Of a stretch of DNA of 64,000 nucleotides, positions 42,934-54,776 are shown in pieces (within the stretch, counting starts at the first letter, position 1; each line of letters opens with the position of its first letter). This DNA comes from Caenorhabditis elegans (Eukaryota; Nematoda; Chromadorea; Rhabditida; Rhabditidae): positions 8,738,501 to 8,802,500 of the forward strand of contig NC_003280.10 of the NCBI RefSeq assembly GCF_000002985.6, written 5' to 3'. The position numbers were made by a program, and so were the translations under genes. The notes under the pieces are model-generated. The model did not search any database. It was given only the letters and a program-made list of their open reading frames with translations, and had not been told where the DNA came from.

Positions 42934-43545
42934 GCATATCGTGAATCAAATTTTCAAATGTACCCATGTATTCAAATAATCGAACAATTCTCTCCGGTTT
43001 CTCACATATAGAATCTCATTCCCTCTCCCACCTCCTTTCCTCCAATTTTGGCCAAACTCACAAACGAAATGTTTCACAGAATGATCTACAACACTCAGTC
43101 CAAATATGATCGTGTTTCTATCTCACTTGCATTTAAACTATTTTTCACTTTTTCATTAACTTTCATTGTTTTATTGTTTCAAACCTTTTTCAATATATTG
43201 TTAACCTGTTATCAAATATCTCAATCTCTAGAACGCTAACCAGTCGTATTTCCTTGTTTGTTCGTTCATCTAGAATCACAGAATAGACGTGTGTTTGTGG
43301 GTTTCAGCTCTCTTTCCCTGTCCCCTTCTCAATATTCGGGTTTCAATACGTATATTATTGTACTTTGTCTGGCTGACCAACCGCTCTCAGCTGTGCACTC
43401 AAACCTCATCTACCCATAATCTTTGTTTTCATTAAGAATTATGTTTATATATGTACTTGAATTTAATGGTAATTCAACCTCTTTTCTTATAAATTTCCTG
43501 TTCTATGAACGATTTTTCATATATTCTTTTCAATAGTTGTGATAA

Positions 43546-43551
43546 TTTATT
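43546..43551 (-). terminator. Poly(A) signal of sgn-1
   Basis: TTTATT (AATAAA on the minus strand) 23 bases past the sgn-1 stop codon. The region 42934-43573 is shared 3' sequence between the convergent let-19 and sgn-1. Confidence 0.6.
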
Positions 43552-43573
43552 GAAAGTAGGTTTATACAATTTA

Positions 43574-45049
43574 TTAATTGGAGCAAATATCACGATCAGC
43601 TCTGCAGTCTGCATTTGGAGCAGCAAGGAATAGTCGTCCATTATGACAGACACAAACTTGAGTTTGTGGACTTCCTCTTCCATCGGATCGGGCTAATTTT
43701 TCCATATAAATCGAGGATGATTCGAGACGAATTTCTCCCTGAAAAATTGATTTTACTATCATTACTATCATTAAGAGTTCAAAAATACCTGTTTTGAAGA
43801 AATAGAAATATCTAGTAGTGAGTTCACCGAAACTTCTCCGGCTGCTGCGAGGATTTCAATATCTTGAGCAGCATCTACTGAAACACTCCGAGTGGGAGAT
43901 TCTAAGCGAAGTGGAGAATCTGGTTGAGGACGAACTGATGATGTTTGAATAGCTCCTTCGAACACACTACCTCCATCTTCTGAAAATATTCACAGTTTAG
44001 AATGAAAACTGATTTGGACGCTTAACCCAAAATTCTCAAATTTTCGAGCTTCAGCCCAATTTCGTCCGAATCTGCAAAGAAGAGCAACTTCTGATCCTCA
44101 TCGAACACCTCAAACCGATCACAAGTCATTTGAGCTTTTCCTTCAGGCATTAATGAAAATTTCGAGGCAACATCGCCATTTGGTTTTCGAGCTTGAAGAT
44201 TGACACCTCGGAATGAGTCAACTGTTAGCGTTTCTTCCTGAAAAATACAAATAACGGATTGTGCCAGATGTATTGAAAATAAAATACTTTTAATTTTTTT
44301 TTAAATTCAATTTCTTTTGAAATAAATATTTTGCTCAAAACAGCCTCTTGAAAAATAAATGCATTTTTAATTGTTTTCTTTTTTCAGTTCAATCTAACGC
44401 GAAAATTTGGAAGCAGATTGTACACAAACTGCATTATTATTGTAACAAATTACTTAAAATATTTGCCAATATCCATTCGATTATTGATATTTTTGTTTTC
44501 AAGCTTCGACATAAATATTTATAGTTAAAACTTACATCAAGTGTGCTCAGCTGTGAGAAATGTACAGGTCTATCGAATTGAGCTCTTCCTTCAACCCGAA
44601 TACCATCATCTTCAATTTTCAAAGTACCTATTCCGTCTGGTGAAAAGTCTAACACAGACATTATCCAGAATGTCAAGGATAAATTGAGCACAATTCCGAT
44701 GGCAAGGATCAAAATGAATGTGTACAGAAATCGTTTTCTCCATCCATAGATTCCAACTCTAAACATTACATTTTGATGTTTCTTTAATTAACTTTCACAG
44801 GAACATATCGATTGTTTTTTTAATAAAATCATACCTATAAATATCAGCATCGGCAACAGGTTTAGTAGTGGAATGGATCACAGTAGTTTGAGATGGATAT
44901 GCTTGAGAATGAGAATAAGACGTTGGATAGGCACTGCTAATTGGTTGAACCATCGTTTGATGAGACACTCCACGAGACAAACTTTGTTCGTTTCGAGACC
45001 ATACCGGCTCATCAGTCGGCCCCATCGCATAAACCGGATAGCCTCTCAT
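43574..45049 (-). CDS. sgn-1: Gamma/delta-type sarcoglycan SGN-1
   Basis: Five exons on the minus strand: 45049-44835, 44758-44536, 44237-44027, 43979-43789, 43738-43574; 334 residues. It is a type II membrane protein: a cytosolic head of about 80 residues ends in the conserved VGIYGWRKR just before one membrane span (about 82-106). The extracellular part has LRLESPTRS and GEIRLE, both shared with vertebrate gamma/delta sarcoglycans, and a C-terminal cysteine cluster (CVCHNGRLFLA, then two more Cys) that closes a disulfide knot. In muscle it belongs to the sarcoglycan part of the dystrophin complex. I assign gamma/delta rather than beta on the YGWRKR and ESPTRS motifs. I recall the locus as F07H5.2. 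It is convergent with let-19. Confidence 0.93.
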
Positions 45050-46170
45050 TTTTCATTCGATTTCAGATCAATCGATTGAACTAAATGCCAAATAGATGAT
45101 TTCGGAGGACACGAGTCGTTGGCAAGGAACAAGTGGTGTAATAGGAGTATAGAGAGATGGAAAGAGCAAGGGATCCAGGCCGCCGTGGTGTGGCTCTCAG
45201 ACGGTGTAATAGAGGTTCGTCAAGGGATAGACAGAGATGAGAAAGTGCTGCAAGTTGTCAGTCAAATCACTGTTGATAATGCTTGATGGGTGGTTTCTTT
45301 GTTTGATTGATGGTTTTTCCAAAGCTTATAGTTTTCCGGTTTCATAATGAGATGAAGTAGAATATGATGCGGCACTTGATAAAGTCTATGGCCCAACTTT
45401 CAGCAACTTGGCGAAATTCTAGTAAATCTGTTATGCCCATTTAGAAGTACTAGGAAGTTTTTTTTTTAATTATACGATGTGATCGAAAAAATAGAATATG
45501 AAACATGATTGCTGAAAATTGGGGTTTTCACAGTCTGTACGTAATCTTTTTGACCCGAATGTCCCCAGTTAAGTTAAATTTTACATTAGTCTTCAAAAAG
45601 CAAAAATTAAAAATAAATGAAACACATTATTTTTAATATGTTTATGTTTTGCGAATGTTGGTCGACGACTTTGGTAGAAATTTCGAAACATTCACCAAAA
45701 CTTAAAATATTCCAAAAAAAACTTCTCTCCAATTTGATTAATTCAGCCTAGCCATCTGTAGCTTCTCGGAAATATTTTTGTGAATTTTTCGTTTTAGTCA
45801 GTGCATGCTCTAATGATTTATTTTTAGAGCTACTGGTTTCCTTTTTATTCCGAAAATTGGCATTATTTGTTTCCTATTTTCTCGTCTGATCGTTGAATTC
45901 CGTGATTTATGTGGCACATGAAAATAATCACAGCCAATTCCAATTTTCCCTCAATGTTTTCTTGTATTGGTTTTAATACAGATGTGTGCGTGTAACAACA
46001 CATTGCATTGATCGATAGTATTACATATATATGAATGCCCTTTGTGTCTCTGCACTACTATTTTGGAAATGCATTTTGTCGGTTCCATGTCACTGCATTC
46101 TATCTCCCTTTTTCTGAAGCACCTCTCTCTCACTCTTTTCTATATTTCCAACCAAACATCTCTTCTCTCT
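45050..46170. other. Upstream region of sgn-1
   Basis: No gene is supported. The part next to 45050 should be the sgn-1 promoter and leader. The rest is AT-rich sequence up to the relic array. Confidence 0.5.
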
Positions 46171-46173
46171 CTC

Positions 46174-46945
46174 TTATGTGTCTAGCTCTTTTCTCGACTT
46201 GTCATGCACTCTCCACCTCTCTTCGCATTGCCGCAAAAATCGACGAAGGCTTCAGTCGTGGCCGCTCGGGTGCCCGAGCGCGGTGCCGCGGCTGTCAGAG
46301 GCCCACAAATGGTCTTATATTCCTGAACGATGTAGGTTTAATTATATTATTATAGTACACATCTTATTTGATCCATTTTAAGTGGGAAACCTGTTCCTCA
46401 TATCACAAAGGAGGCTGGAAGCTTGTTGAATTCATTGAGGTCAATGACGCATCGCTTCTCACACACGTCTTGAATCGAACGTGGCTTTACTGTATTAATG
46501 AATTGAGCAACCGTAATCGAGCCGAGTGATGCAGTGATCACCTTATCGGTTAGTTGGTTTCCTATCAATATTTCTAATACTAATATCTGAGCTATCTTTC
46601 TATTTTCTATCCATTTCTAATACCTAAAATTATCTAGATTGCAGAACGAGTCATGCTGGCAAATGTCCATTTCGCGTGCCGTATCGCGTGGACCCATGGA
46701 ATGACTGAAATTCAGTCCCACGACCACGAATTCAAATACATTTGAAAATGCATTCTTCGAGAAGTTCAACGAATGGTCATTCTCGAAGAAACTTGTTAAC
46801 CAGTGACAGAAAAATAGTGAGTTTTTAAGATGAGATAAATATTGAATTTATTTAATTTTCAGAGTTTTTGATCACCATCCCCTAACAGCAAGTATACCCT
46901 ACTAATCAAGACAAGAGGAACTGGACCCAATGAATAATTTTGAAT
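46174..46945 (+). pseudogene. Broken coding relic, copy 1, T-box-like
   Basis: Coding-like pieces separated by intron-like segments: about 46220-46330, 46391-46549, 46642-46818 and 46863-46934. One piece reads HKWSYIPER, like the W-containing strand of a T-box. Another reads ERVMLANVHF then EIQSHDHEFKY, like the LNSxHKYxP strand and the segment after it. A last one reads HLKM then RSSTNGHS, like the LKI end of a T-box. Frameshifts and stops separate them, and no start-to-stop frame exists. The core AACGAATGGTCAT is at 46768-46780, here flanked by a perfect 10-base inverted repeat. The T-box assignment is inference from scattered motifs. Confidence 0.45.
46264..46279. repeat. GC-rich perfect hairpin GCTCGGG-TG-CCCGAGC
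   Basis: Two seven-base arms with a two-base loop, in an unusually GC-rich patch inside relic copy 1. Confidence 0.8.
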
Positions 46946-47875
46946 TATAATTGATTAATTACTGAACGATCAGTAAACATATTTATTTGAATGAAAATGT
47001 CCAGTGGGAAATTATTCTTCATGATATTATTACTGAACAGTCTGAATGGTACATAACAGAAGAGAGAATTTGAACAGAGAATATAATTACAAATTAAAGA
47101 GCGGAGAACAATGTTCATCCGTGTGAAATATGATCCAAAAGTTGTTTTCTATTTGTCTGGAAAAATGTGCTAAAAATGAATCAACATGTTTAACTAATTA
47201 ATTTATTTATTTATTTGCGCCTCGAGGAAACGTGTGGAAAAATTAAAAAAAAAAAGGAAACGATACATATGCAACAATTGCTCAATTGATACATACAAGT
47301 ACAGTAGTCTGTACTGATACATACAGGTTTAGTAGATTAATCACTCCAAAATCAGAGCAGTGTTGAATATATCTTCAACATGTTTTTGATAATGATTCTT
47401 TTTGAATGATTGAACTTGTTAGTGATCACTTTTTACTACAGTTTTTACTAGATTGTTCAAAAAATCTAGCCTCCTTCCTCATTTCTATGCTTTCTCCAAC
47501 ATGTCTATTCTTTTTTAGTAAAACATGTATATTCTGTGCTGTGGCTTTCTTTCTTGTCCCACGGCTTCAGCTGCTTCAATCGATGCGGTTGCGAGTGGCT
47601 AAATGTTATAGCCTCGTGCTAAGTTACCCTCGTTGCCTCCCCACTCTAATCGCCCCTCTTTTCGTTCATTTCTTCTTCAGTCGGCCGCCAACCACTTTGT
47701 GTTTTTTTCTGTTCTCCTTTATGCTTTGATTTTCAAAGCGATTAATTTTTTTAAAAGAAATACAAAATAGCCTTAACAGATTCTCCTAAACTATTAGGAT
47801 GCATTTGCTTCTCACTACTTATTTTTTCAACGTTCTTTCCATCTTTTGAAAATTAATATAGTCTATTTCAGGTAA

Positions 47876-48560
47876 TTATACCTACCAATGGAAATGTTGA
47901 TCATACCTACAACATTATTTCATTGGTTATCAATGTAATCGTTCCAAATATCAAAGATGTATCTAGATGATCCATCTTCTATAGATTACCTCATCTCAGT
48001 TGATGATCACCTCGCCGCCGTATCTATCAAGCCACTAAAGTCAAGTATTCTCCTTTTTGACAGTGTCTAACTAATAAGTAAGTTCAGTTTTATTAGTTTA
48101 TTAACTCAATTTTGTTATTTCAGGTATCCTGGTAAACCAAATGAATAGTCATGGATGGGTACCCCTTGTCCAATTTGGACGATGTGTAAAGCTATTTTGA
48201 ATGGCACACTCGATCCAGTTAACCTGTGTGCTCACGGAAATAGTCGTGTGACATAACTGTGCAGAGCTTTAAAGTTGAATGCAACTTTGGCCGCCTCGTT
48301 CCAAAACCAGATACACACATTCAAAATGTTTCTTGGTTCGAGATTGTCTCGAATCCGACGACATAGACTCTCCGATGCTTGTGTCATGTCGAATGGAATT
48401 TTCGAGTGTTCTTTTTCGATTTGAATCGTCATCCTTTTTCTCATGCCGCCTCGTTTCAGTCATTTTTCGGACGCTGAGAATGACATGCAACTCATGTCCT
48501 CTACGATCCTAACTGACTCCGGAGTTTAACGAATGGTCATCCGGTTGATTTTTTCCTCGT
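47876..48560 (+). pseudogene. Broken coding relic, copy 2
   Basis: Coding-like pieces: 47960-48067 (MYLDDPSSIDYLISVDDHL and onward, ending in a stop), 48122-48195 (SHGWVPLVQFGR) and 48250-48480. Intron-like GTAAG and TTTCAG signals sit between the first two. The core AACGAATGGTCAT is at 48528-48540 and reads RSLTNGHP in the frame shared with the other copies. Its T-box resemblance is weaker than in copies 1 and 4. Stops and frameshifts exclude an intact protein. Confidence 0.35.
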
Positions 48561-49256
48561 TGCTACATTTTGAGCTCCTATGTTATTAATGTCTCCAATA
48601 AATGATCAGCACGCAAATGTTTTTTCCTGTTTTTTTACAGATTTTTTAATGAATTAAACTCAACGAAGACCGTACCATTAATTCATCGGCCATAAATGCA
48701 AAAAATTGATGACGCTTCATGTAGTTATTGTGTGCTCTCACTTCTATTCAAAAATGTATTTTTAGTTGGTCTTACAATGTGATTTATTTGACGTCACATA
48801 TTTCAAAAACCATTTTTCCTGTTATTTCCGAAGCCTTTTGAAATACATACATCTCTTCGCCAACACTTGTTCTATAACATTCCTTTTTGAACTCGAGAAC
48901 GTTGTACATGTTTGAAACCAAAGGCTTTTGTCTCCTGTTCTACTTTCCAATTTGACTATCGATATATCGATTCTGTTCTTCGCTGGGTGTTGTCGTGAAA
49001 CGACCACAAGACTCTGTCGAATAAACAAGACCCTGCCACTTCTCAGCATCTCTCATTCTTCCCAATATTTCACTTTCTGTCTGCATCTCTCAGTCATCAT
49101 TTAGTCACCAGTCTGCGGTCGCTGCGAGACCCTCGTCATTCCGTCATTTGAATAGCTATTGCGTGTTACGTTTGTACTATTAGTGTTTCTGATCGATTCT
49201 CGCTTAAATTTAACTTTAATTATCTTGTTTTTCACCTCATTTCACCAAAAAAGTTT

Positions 49257-49725
49257 TCTTCATTTCAGGATGCTTCTCTGACTGACGGTAAAACCTATCG
49301 AGTTTGTACTCGATGGTAAGTAATTTATTTTTGTGTAATAAAATCTTAATTGCATTTTTCAGAGCGTTTGCTGAGAATCCATAAAAAATATCCATTATTC
49401 GTATGGTATTCATTTCAAATTGTGGAACATCCAGCATCACGATCATGAGTAAGCTTCAAAGTTCGATGTTTTGAACGTTGCTGAAAGTGACGGTGTCATC
49501 GCTCAACTTGGCTCTAGTTACTGTCATTAAGAGGACGGCAGTTGCATGGGCTACGAGGACGGATTTCAAAGCTCGGGAATCGCAAAGACGAGCGAAAACG
49601 GACCTCACATCCGCCATTGTTGAAATGGTGGTAAACTCAAATGTAGAACAACGAATGGTCATTCATTTGGGGCCTTCAATTCTCTCATCGCACATTTCGC
49701 CAAGCTGACACAGCAGTGATGAACT
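49257..49725 (+). pseudogene. Broken coding relic, copy 3, T-box-like
   Basis: An exon-like piece (about 49270-49315, DASLTDGKTYRVCTRW) ends at a GTAAGT donor. The next piece after TTTTCAG (about 49364) reads ERLLRIHKKYPLFVWY, similar to the matching part of copy 1 (ERVMLANVHF) and to the T-box LNSLHKYxPR strand. Further down, KLKC then RTTNGHS covers the core at 49650-49662. Stops interrupt the frame. DASL is shared with copy 1, which supports common ancestry of the copies. Confidence 0.4.
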
Positions 49726-49779
49726 TCGACAATCGAACATCACAACCTTCTTGCAAAAGATTATTGGAAAATGTCGAAA

Positions 49780-50905
49780 GAGAGTCCACCGTGTATGAAT
49801 ACGTCCCTCCTGCGTGTTCGCGGTGATGGTGTGGTCAACAAAAGGCTACAAAGGCACTTTAGTGCTCCCATATGTAAGTTGAATATACTGTTATTAAACG
49901 TTCAATAGTTGTATTTTCAGAGTTTTCGCATATTGAATTGCGTCTCAATAGATGGTTGAACAACTGGTAAAGAATCAGTTGCAAAGTCCCTTCGCAGGGC
50001 TCGAGTTAATGGAACTTGGATGGATATCTAAAGAAGATTGTGTTAGTAAAAAATGATCAGATTTATTTGTTTAATGATAAAATTCCAGCCCAAACTGGAG
50101 AGTGGATAAAATGGAATATCCATAGATTGCTCAAAGAGAGTAATCACAGTCCTCTATCGCCGTTTCATATATGTGCCTTCAGGCCATACATTCTGAAACA
50201 TCAAGTCCCAACACAGGGCACAAAGTCAAAGAGACTTTGTATATTTGGCTGTCTGGTGGACGGTGTAAGTTTAAAACAAAATTTTGTATATGAGTACATT
50301 ATATATTTTTCAGCGCTCTCTTCTCTGGAAGAGAACCGACATTGTGTGTGTTGGTTTTTTAGAGATGGAATCCATGAACGTCTTGGTCGTTAAGATTTAC
50401 CAAAATCGAATGTGAGTCACTGAAATACTCATCAGCATTCAATAAATGTTCAATTTTCAGAAATTGAGAAGGATGATGTCGATATTGGAATTCTGATAGA
50501 CCCGTCGTGGTGAACCTGTTCCCAACATGCGATGCTTTTGAAGAATCGTCATATATGGCCTCTCGCATGTTTAAGGCATTCTGGAATGTTCGAGAATCGA
50601 ACCCCGATGTCTATACTTTTCGTAATAAAAGAAAAATGATACAAGAATATACACTTCAAGCTGCTCCTTCTCATCTCCTATTATAATAAAGGGTCAGCAT
50701 CTTGATAGGAGCAAATGCTTCCGAATGTTTCAAGCCCTTGAAGGAGTCGATTGAAAGTCTGAGTTCAAGACCGATCGATTTCCACCTGATTCCTCCCTTA
50801 GCCACGGAGGCATCGAAACCTAGGAGAACAACGAATGGTCATCCTTTGTATTCTTCTTCTACAATCCACAAAACCGAGGAACTATTGGATATTTTGCTGT
50901 GAAGT
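49780..50905 (+). pseudogene. Broken coding relic, copy 4, best T-box match
   Basis: This is the clearest of the relics. In order on the + strand: VNGTW (about 50010), which matches VNGEW of T-box domains; IYLFNDKIPAQTGEWIKW (about 50055-50120), which matches the (V/I)Y(I/V)HPDSPxxGxxWM segment; a PYILKHQV strand; and, after an intron-like GTAAGT-TTTTCAG, MNVLVVKIYQNRM (about 50370-50410), which matches the FIAVTAYQN core. The AACGAATGGTCAT core at 50830-50842 reads RRTTNGHP. Frame changes between pieces and several stops indicate a pseudogene, or a gene whose exons I have not joined correctly. The family call is inference. Confidence 0.5.
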
Positions 50906-52299
50906 AGCTAAATGTCAAGAAAATCGTATTGATCAAATCGATTTGGTCTGACTAAACCAGGTGAGTAACTCTAGAAAGCATGTAACTCTAGAAAGTTTTT
51001 AGACAACACCCGAGACTTACTATATTCCTACCATCTCAAACAACAAACCAATTATTTTTCAGAACTCTGAAAAAATCCCGGCTCACAATTTTTCTGCTGT
51101 TTCTGTCGCAGTTGGATCTTGACTGGATGCCATCATATTGGTCGTGCCAACTTCTCACTCATGCTCCTCACCCAATCAACCAGACCCACTCTTCCATGTC
51201 TTCCACCGAAGTCTAGAACTAACATTGGTTCCTGACTACGGTGTTCATGGGATTCATGCTATTTTTTTTTAATAAAGTAGTGGGCAAGAAATTATGTGTG
51301 TTTTTTTTTAGTTTCAGGAGAATTCTTCGTAAGGATGTTGAAGGGAAATTTATTGGTTGATTTTGATATGTCTTGGAATTTTTGTGGAGTCCATCCAAAT
51401 ATTGTGATTATAAACAAGAACAATTAGTAGGGAAAATACTTGACAAGAGAAAATAATAAATGCAAGATATTTGGGAAATTTGTTTTTTTCTTCAAAAAAA
51501 ATCAATAGTTCCGGTTGGACTTTCATAAATATATCCCTATTTCGAAAGGGACCTACAGTTTTATGAATCAATGTAAGGCATGTTGTAGGCATGCAAATTT
51601 TCAATTTTGAAATGACTACCTACGTTCTGAAATGTAATACACCGTCCAGAAAGCTTTATCGACTTCTTAGAGGTTAAGAGTCACGTTTCTTTATTGTTCT
51701 GTTGTGTCAGGAATCGTACAACATAAAAAATATTCCCAAAATTATCATGTTCAGTCATCGTATTACAAAGAACGTCTCTATCTCCAATACAATGACTACT
51801 TTCCCACTATCTGTCTGTGATTGTTTGCAAAGGACCGATCTGTGCAACAGACAAGTACATTATTCTCTCCGTCTCCCAGGTCACACTAATCTCTAACAAG
51901 GTACCTGCCAACTGTCCAAAAGATCCGTTCATTGACCTGTACCCTTCCTTTCTATTTCCCTACTCTCATTTGCACTTTCACCATTACTCGTCATTTTTTT
52001 TTTCACTTTGCCTAATGAACAGGATTGTTTGGTGTAAAAAAAATTAAATTCATAATTTTCAGATGTAAATCCAACTGGGTAATGTCTTCCTAAGACAAAA
52101 GTCTTGAAAGACTCCAATAGTCAAAAAATGACTGTTCTGAAATGTTGTCGTTAAAGTACGCAAATTAAATCACTCTTTTATTATGGCAGCTCAATAAATG
52201 CGAGTTAGATTGAAGAGTTTTCAGGTAAAGCTTTTAAATATTTGTTTTTTAACTTTCTAAAGAGCACACATAAATAATTATAATAAATATTACCATTTC
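50906..52299. other. Sequence between relic copies 4 and 5
   Basis: No coherent gene. Short frames and intron-like fragments only; it may hold further decayed relic sequence. Confidence 0.4.
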
Positions 52300-52850
52300 A
52301 GAACCATATTGAACCAGCGTCAATGCAATCAATGGCAATTCAATGTTTGAGAATCAAACGGATCGTCTCTTCTCTGCAGAAATTCTTTCTGCTACTTGTC
52401 ATTAGCCGATAGGAATTAGACAACTCGGACTACATGATTGTCATGTTTTCAATTTTTGAATAGATTGAAATTTTCCTGACTGTTGAATGTTCAATTATTT
52501 CATTTTTTCGTTTTTGTTACTATGATTGTGAGCATGTTGATACTCCTACCTTTCCACAGTTTTAGCTTCATTCCAATTCATTTTATCTTCCTTCATTTCT
52601 GATCCCCTCGTTTTATGCATTCTCTCTCTTCCTTCTTCCCTGTCAAATAGAAAATCTTAACTGGATGAATTAGCCGATCCAAAGATTGCAAAACAATTGA
52701 TCAATAGATTAGCGATCATCTTGGCTATTTTGTAAAGTCTGTAATTCAGACACGAATTAGCTCATTTAAAAATTTCTCAGAGGTCAACGAATGGTCATCC
52801 AGAAAACTTTAATAATTATTTATTATTATTATTATTATTTTATCTTCTCT
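52300..52850 (+). pseudogene. Broken coding relic, copy 5
   Basis: Short coding-like pieces (about 52650-52730, reading LDELADPKIAKQLINRL) precede the core AACGAATGGTCAT at 52786-52798. Around it the frame reads ELAHLKISQRSTNGHP, the same LK...R(S/T)TNGH arrangement as copies 1 and 3. The frame then runs into a TTA-repeat tract. No intact open frame. Confidence 0.35.
52813..52840 (+). repeat. ATT/TTA trinucleotide run
   Basis: Simple trinucleotide repeat directly 3' of the fifth core motif. Confidence 0.8.
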
Positions 52851-53446
52851 TTTGCATGCCTTTCTGAATTTGAATATGTATCGTTGCTTAACAAATTGTT
52901 CTCTTTTTCACTTAAAATAAATTATAAAACCGATAAAAGTTCCCTTTTCTTCCTGTATATTGAGAACATTCGGAGAATTAAAAATTAACAAGAAACGTCT
53001 TCATTTTAAAAATTAATTGGCTCGGAGTTCGGAACGGGAGTTTCGAAGTTTCATATTCTGCTGAATAGTCCAAGCTCAATCTGAAACGCACTTCGCATTC
53101 AACTAATTTAATTATTATCTTTAGATTTTCCTGATCTTTGTATAAAAGTGACTTTGAGAATTCGTCCAAACATCTAAATGTTTCTCTTTCTCATTCCCCA
53201 TGCTTCACTTTTATGACTCTCGAGACAGAAACTTTTGTTACATTTCGATTCATGTTCTATTGGTCGCTGTTCAATTATTAAGTTGCACTTCACTTCCTTC
53301 TACTATTACTTCCTTATGTTTGAAGTAAAATTGTTTTAATTTTATATCCATTAAAAAGTCATTCTCAATGTTTATGTACAACGAAAAAACGGAAACGAAT
53401 CGATGCATAAATGAAAGGAATTTTAAAACAAAACTTCAAACATCAA

Positions 53447-54235
53447 TTACTTCTTCTTTTTACCAAAACAACCGCCGATCATTGAATATCCACATCCACC
53501 GCCTGCAAAAACGTTGTTGATGGAATCGAATCAAAAATTAATAGAAACTTTGAAATATGATTGAACTTACCATATCCACTACCAAACATTCCATATCCAC
53601 CGTATCCGAGTCCATATCCTCCCAGACCGTAACCTCCAAATCCGCCACCATATCCACCAAAACCACCACCGTAACCTAAACCATAACCTCCAGAAAATCC
53701 GCCGAATCCTCCGCCACAACCCAGTCCTGAATGATATGGGCGACTGACAAAAAGTCAAGAAAACTCATTTGTACTATTGAGAGATTAGTTAGTTACAAAA
53801 ATAATTGTAAAAAATTTAGGCTAAAAATATGACATACTAGTCGTATGCTTTTCAAAAATTTAAATCAACGGGTTCATTAATAAGCGAAGTAGACGATTTT
53901 GGTACGCATTGTAGGCACTTAGACAGTTATTTTTATCCCTACGTTACATTATTATCAAAACGGTTATAAAATGAAATCTGTATTAAATTATTTTATGAAC
54001 CTTCATATTGTAAACGTTGATGAGATACAAACGAGAATATAAATAATTAGAGTTTCTTAATTGATGATTAGCTTTTTACAATGCTAATGTTTTAGGTCGC
54101 TATTCAGGAGACTTTGTTAAAATAATTTAGAAAAATACCTAATCCAAGCCCATATCCTCCAAAACCACCGAATCCACAAGACTGAACTATCGTTGGAATA
54201 ATCAATAAAATAGCAACAAGAAGCGAAGAGTTCAT
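53447..54235 (-). CDS. Secreted glycine/tyrosine-rich peptide
   Basis: Three exons on the minus strand: 54235-54139, 53726-53571, 53502-53447; 102 residues. A hydrophobic signal peptide (about 1-19, MNSSLLVAILLIIPTIVQS) is followed by repeats of GGFGGYG/GYGLG. The tail has three cysteines and a basic end (GCFGKKKK). Nematode genomes carry many such secreted glycine-rich peptides, some induced by infection with antimicrobial activity and others cuticle-related. I cannot tell which applies here. A CATAAAAAGG element 36-45 bases upstream of the start may be its TATA box. Confidence 0.85.
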
Positions 54236-54270
54236 GATGATTTGTGAATTATTTCCCACTCATAAAGCTT

Positions 54271-54280
54271 CCTTTTTATG
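54271..54280 (-). promoter_or_regulatory. Possible TATA box of the glycine-rich peptide gene
   Basis: CATAAAAAGG on the minus strand, 36-45 bases before the start codon; a strong local promoter would suit a small secreted peptide gene. Confidence 0.4.
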
Positions 54281-54776
54281 CCTTTTTGCTCCCGAATATA
54301 GGAAGAACCAGATTCCAAAGAGCTCTTGAAGCACGATTCTAGAAGGCAATTTGCAAACATTGTCGGAAGACTAGAAGCAAAATAACAAGTCAATGTATAT
54401 ATGTTGTGTGTTCAATGTTTATTTTCATTTATTTATATTTAAACAACGACGACGTTGACCCGAATGTCATTCAGACAATATGAGAAGAGGAGACAAGCAC
54501 ATTGAAAAATAGAAGGCAAGCATAATATTTTGAATGATCGAGATCCAGATGAATGAAACGAAATGGAGAGGAAGAGGCATACAAAAAGAAAGATGAACTA
54601 GTGGAGGTCACCAGAAATTAGACATCATTTTACTTTGCTCAAAATTTTGGTATATTACAATAATCAAGTCTAAAATACAGACCTCTCATCAACTAATTCA
54701 CCTTTCTTCACAAAAAAACCCGTCGAAAAAAAACTAAAGAGAGGTAATAATTTGGATACTAGGATAATGAATAACT

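Noticed and set aside
48232-49049. Minus-strand frames opposite relic copies 2 and 3
   Set aside because: Shadow frames; splice-like signals and shared peptides are on the + strand.
50580-50615. Possible tRNA T-arm (GGTTCGATTC on the minus strand near 50595)
   Set aside because: The stem bases on the 3' side do not pair and no acceptor or anticodon arm could be placed.
46391-52800. MATH-domain family as the origin of the relics
   Set aside because: Some pieces (GW...F, FKN-S) recall MATH domains, but the order of pieces and the VNGxW / PxxGxW / YQN set in copy 4 fit a T-box better. Kept as an alternative only.
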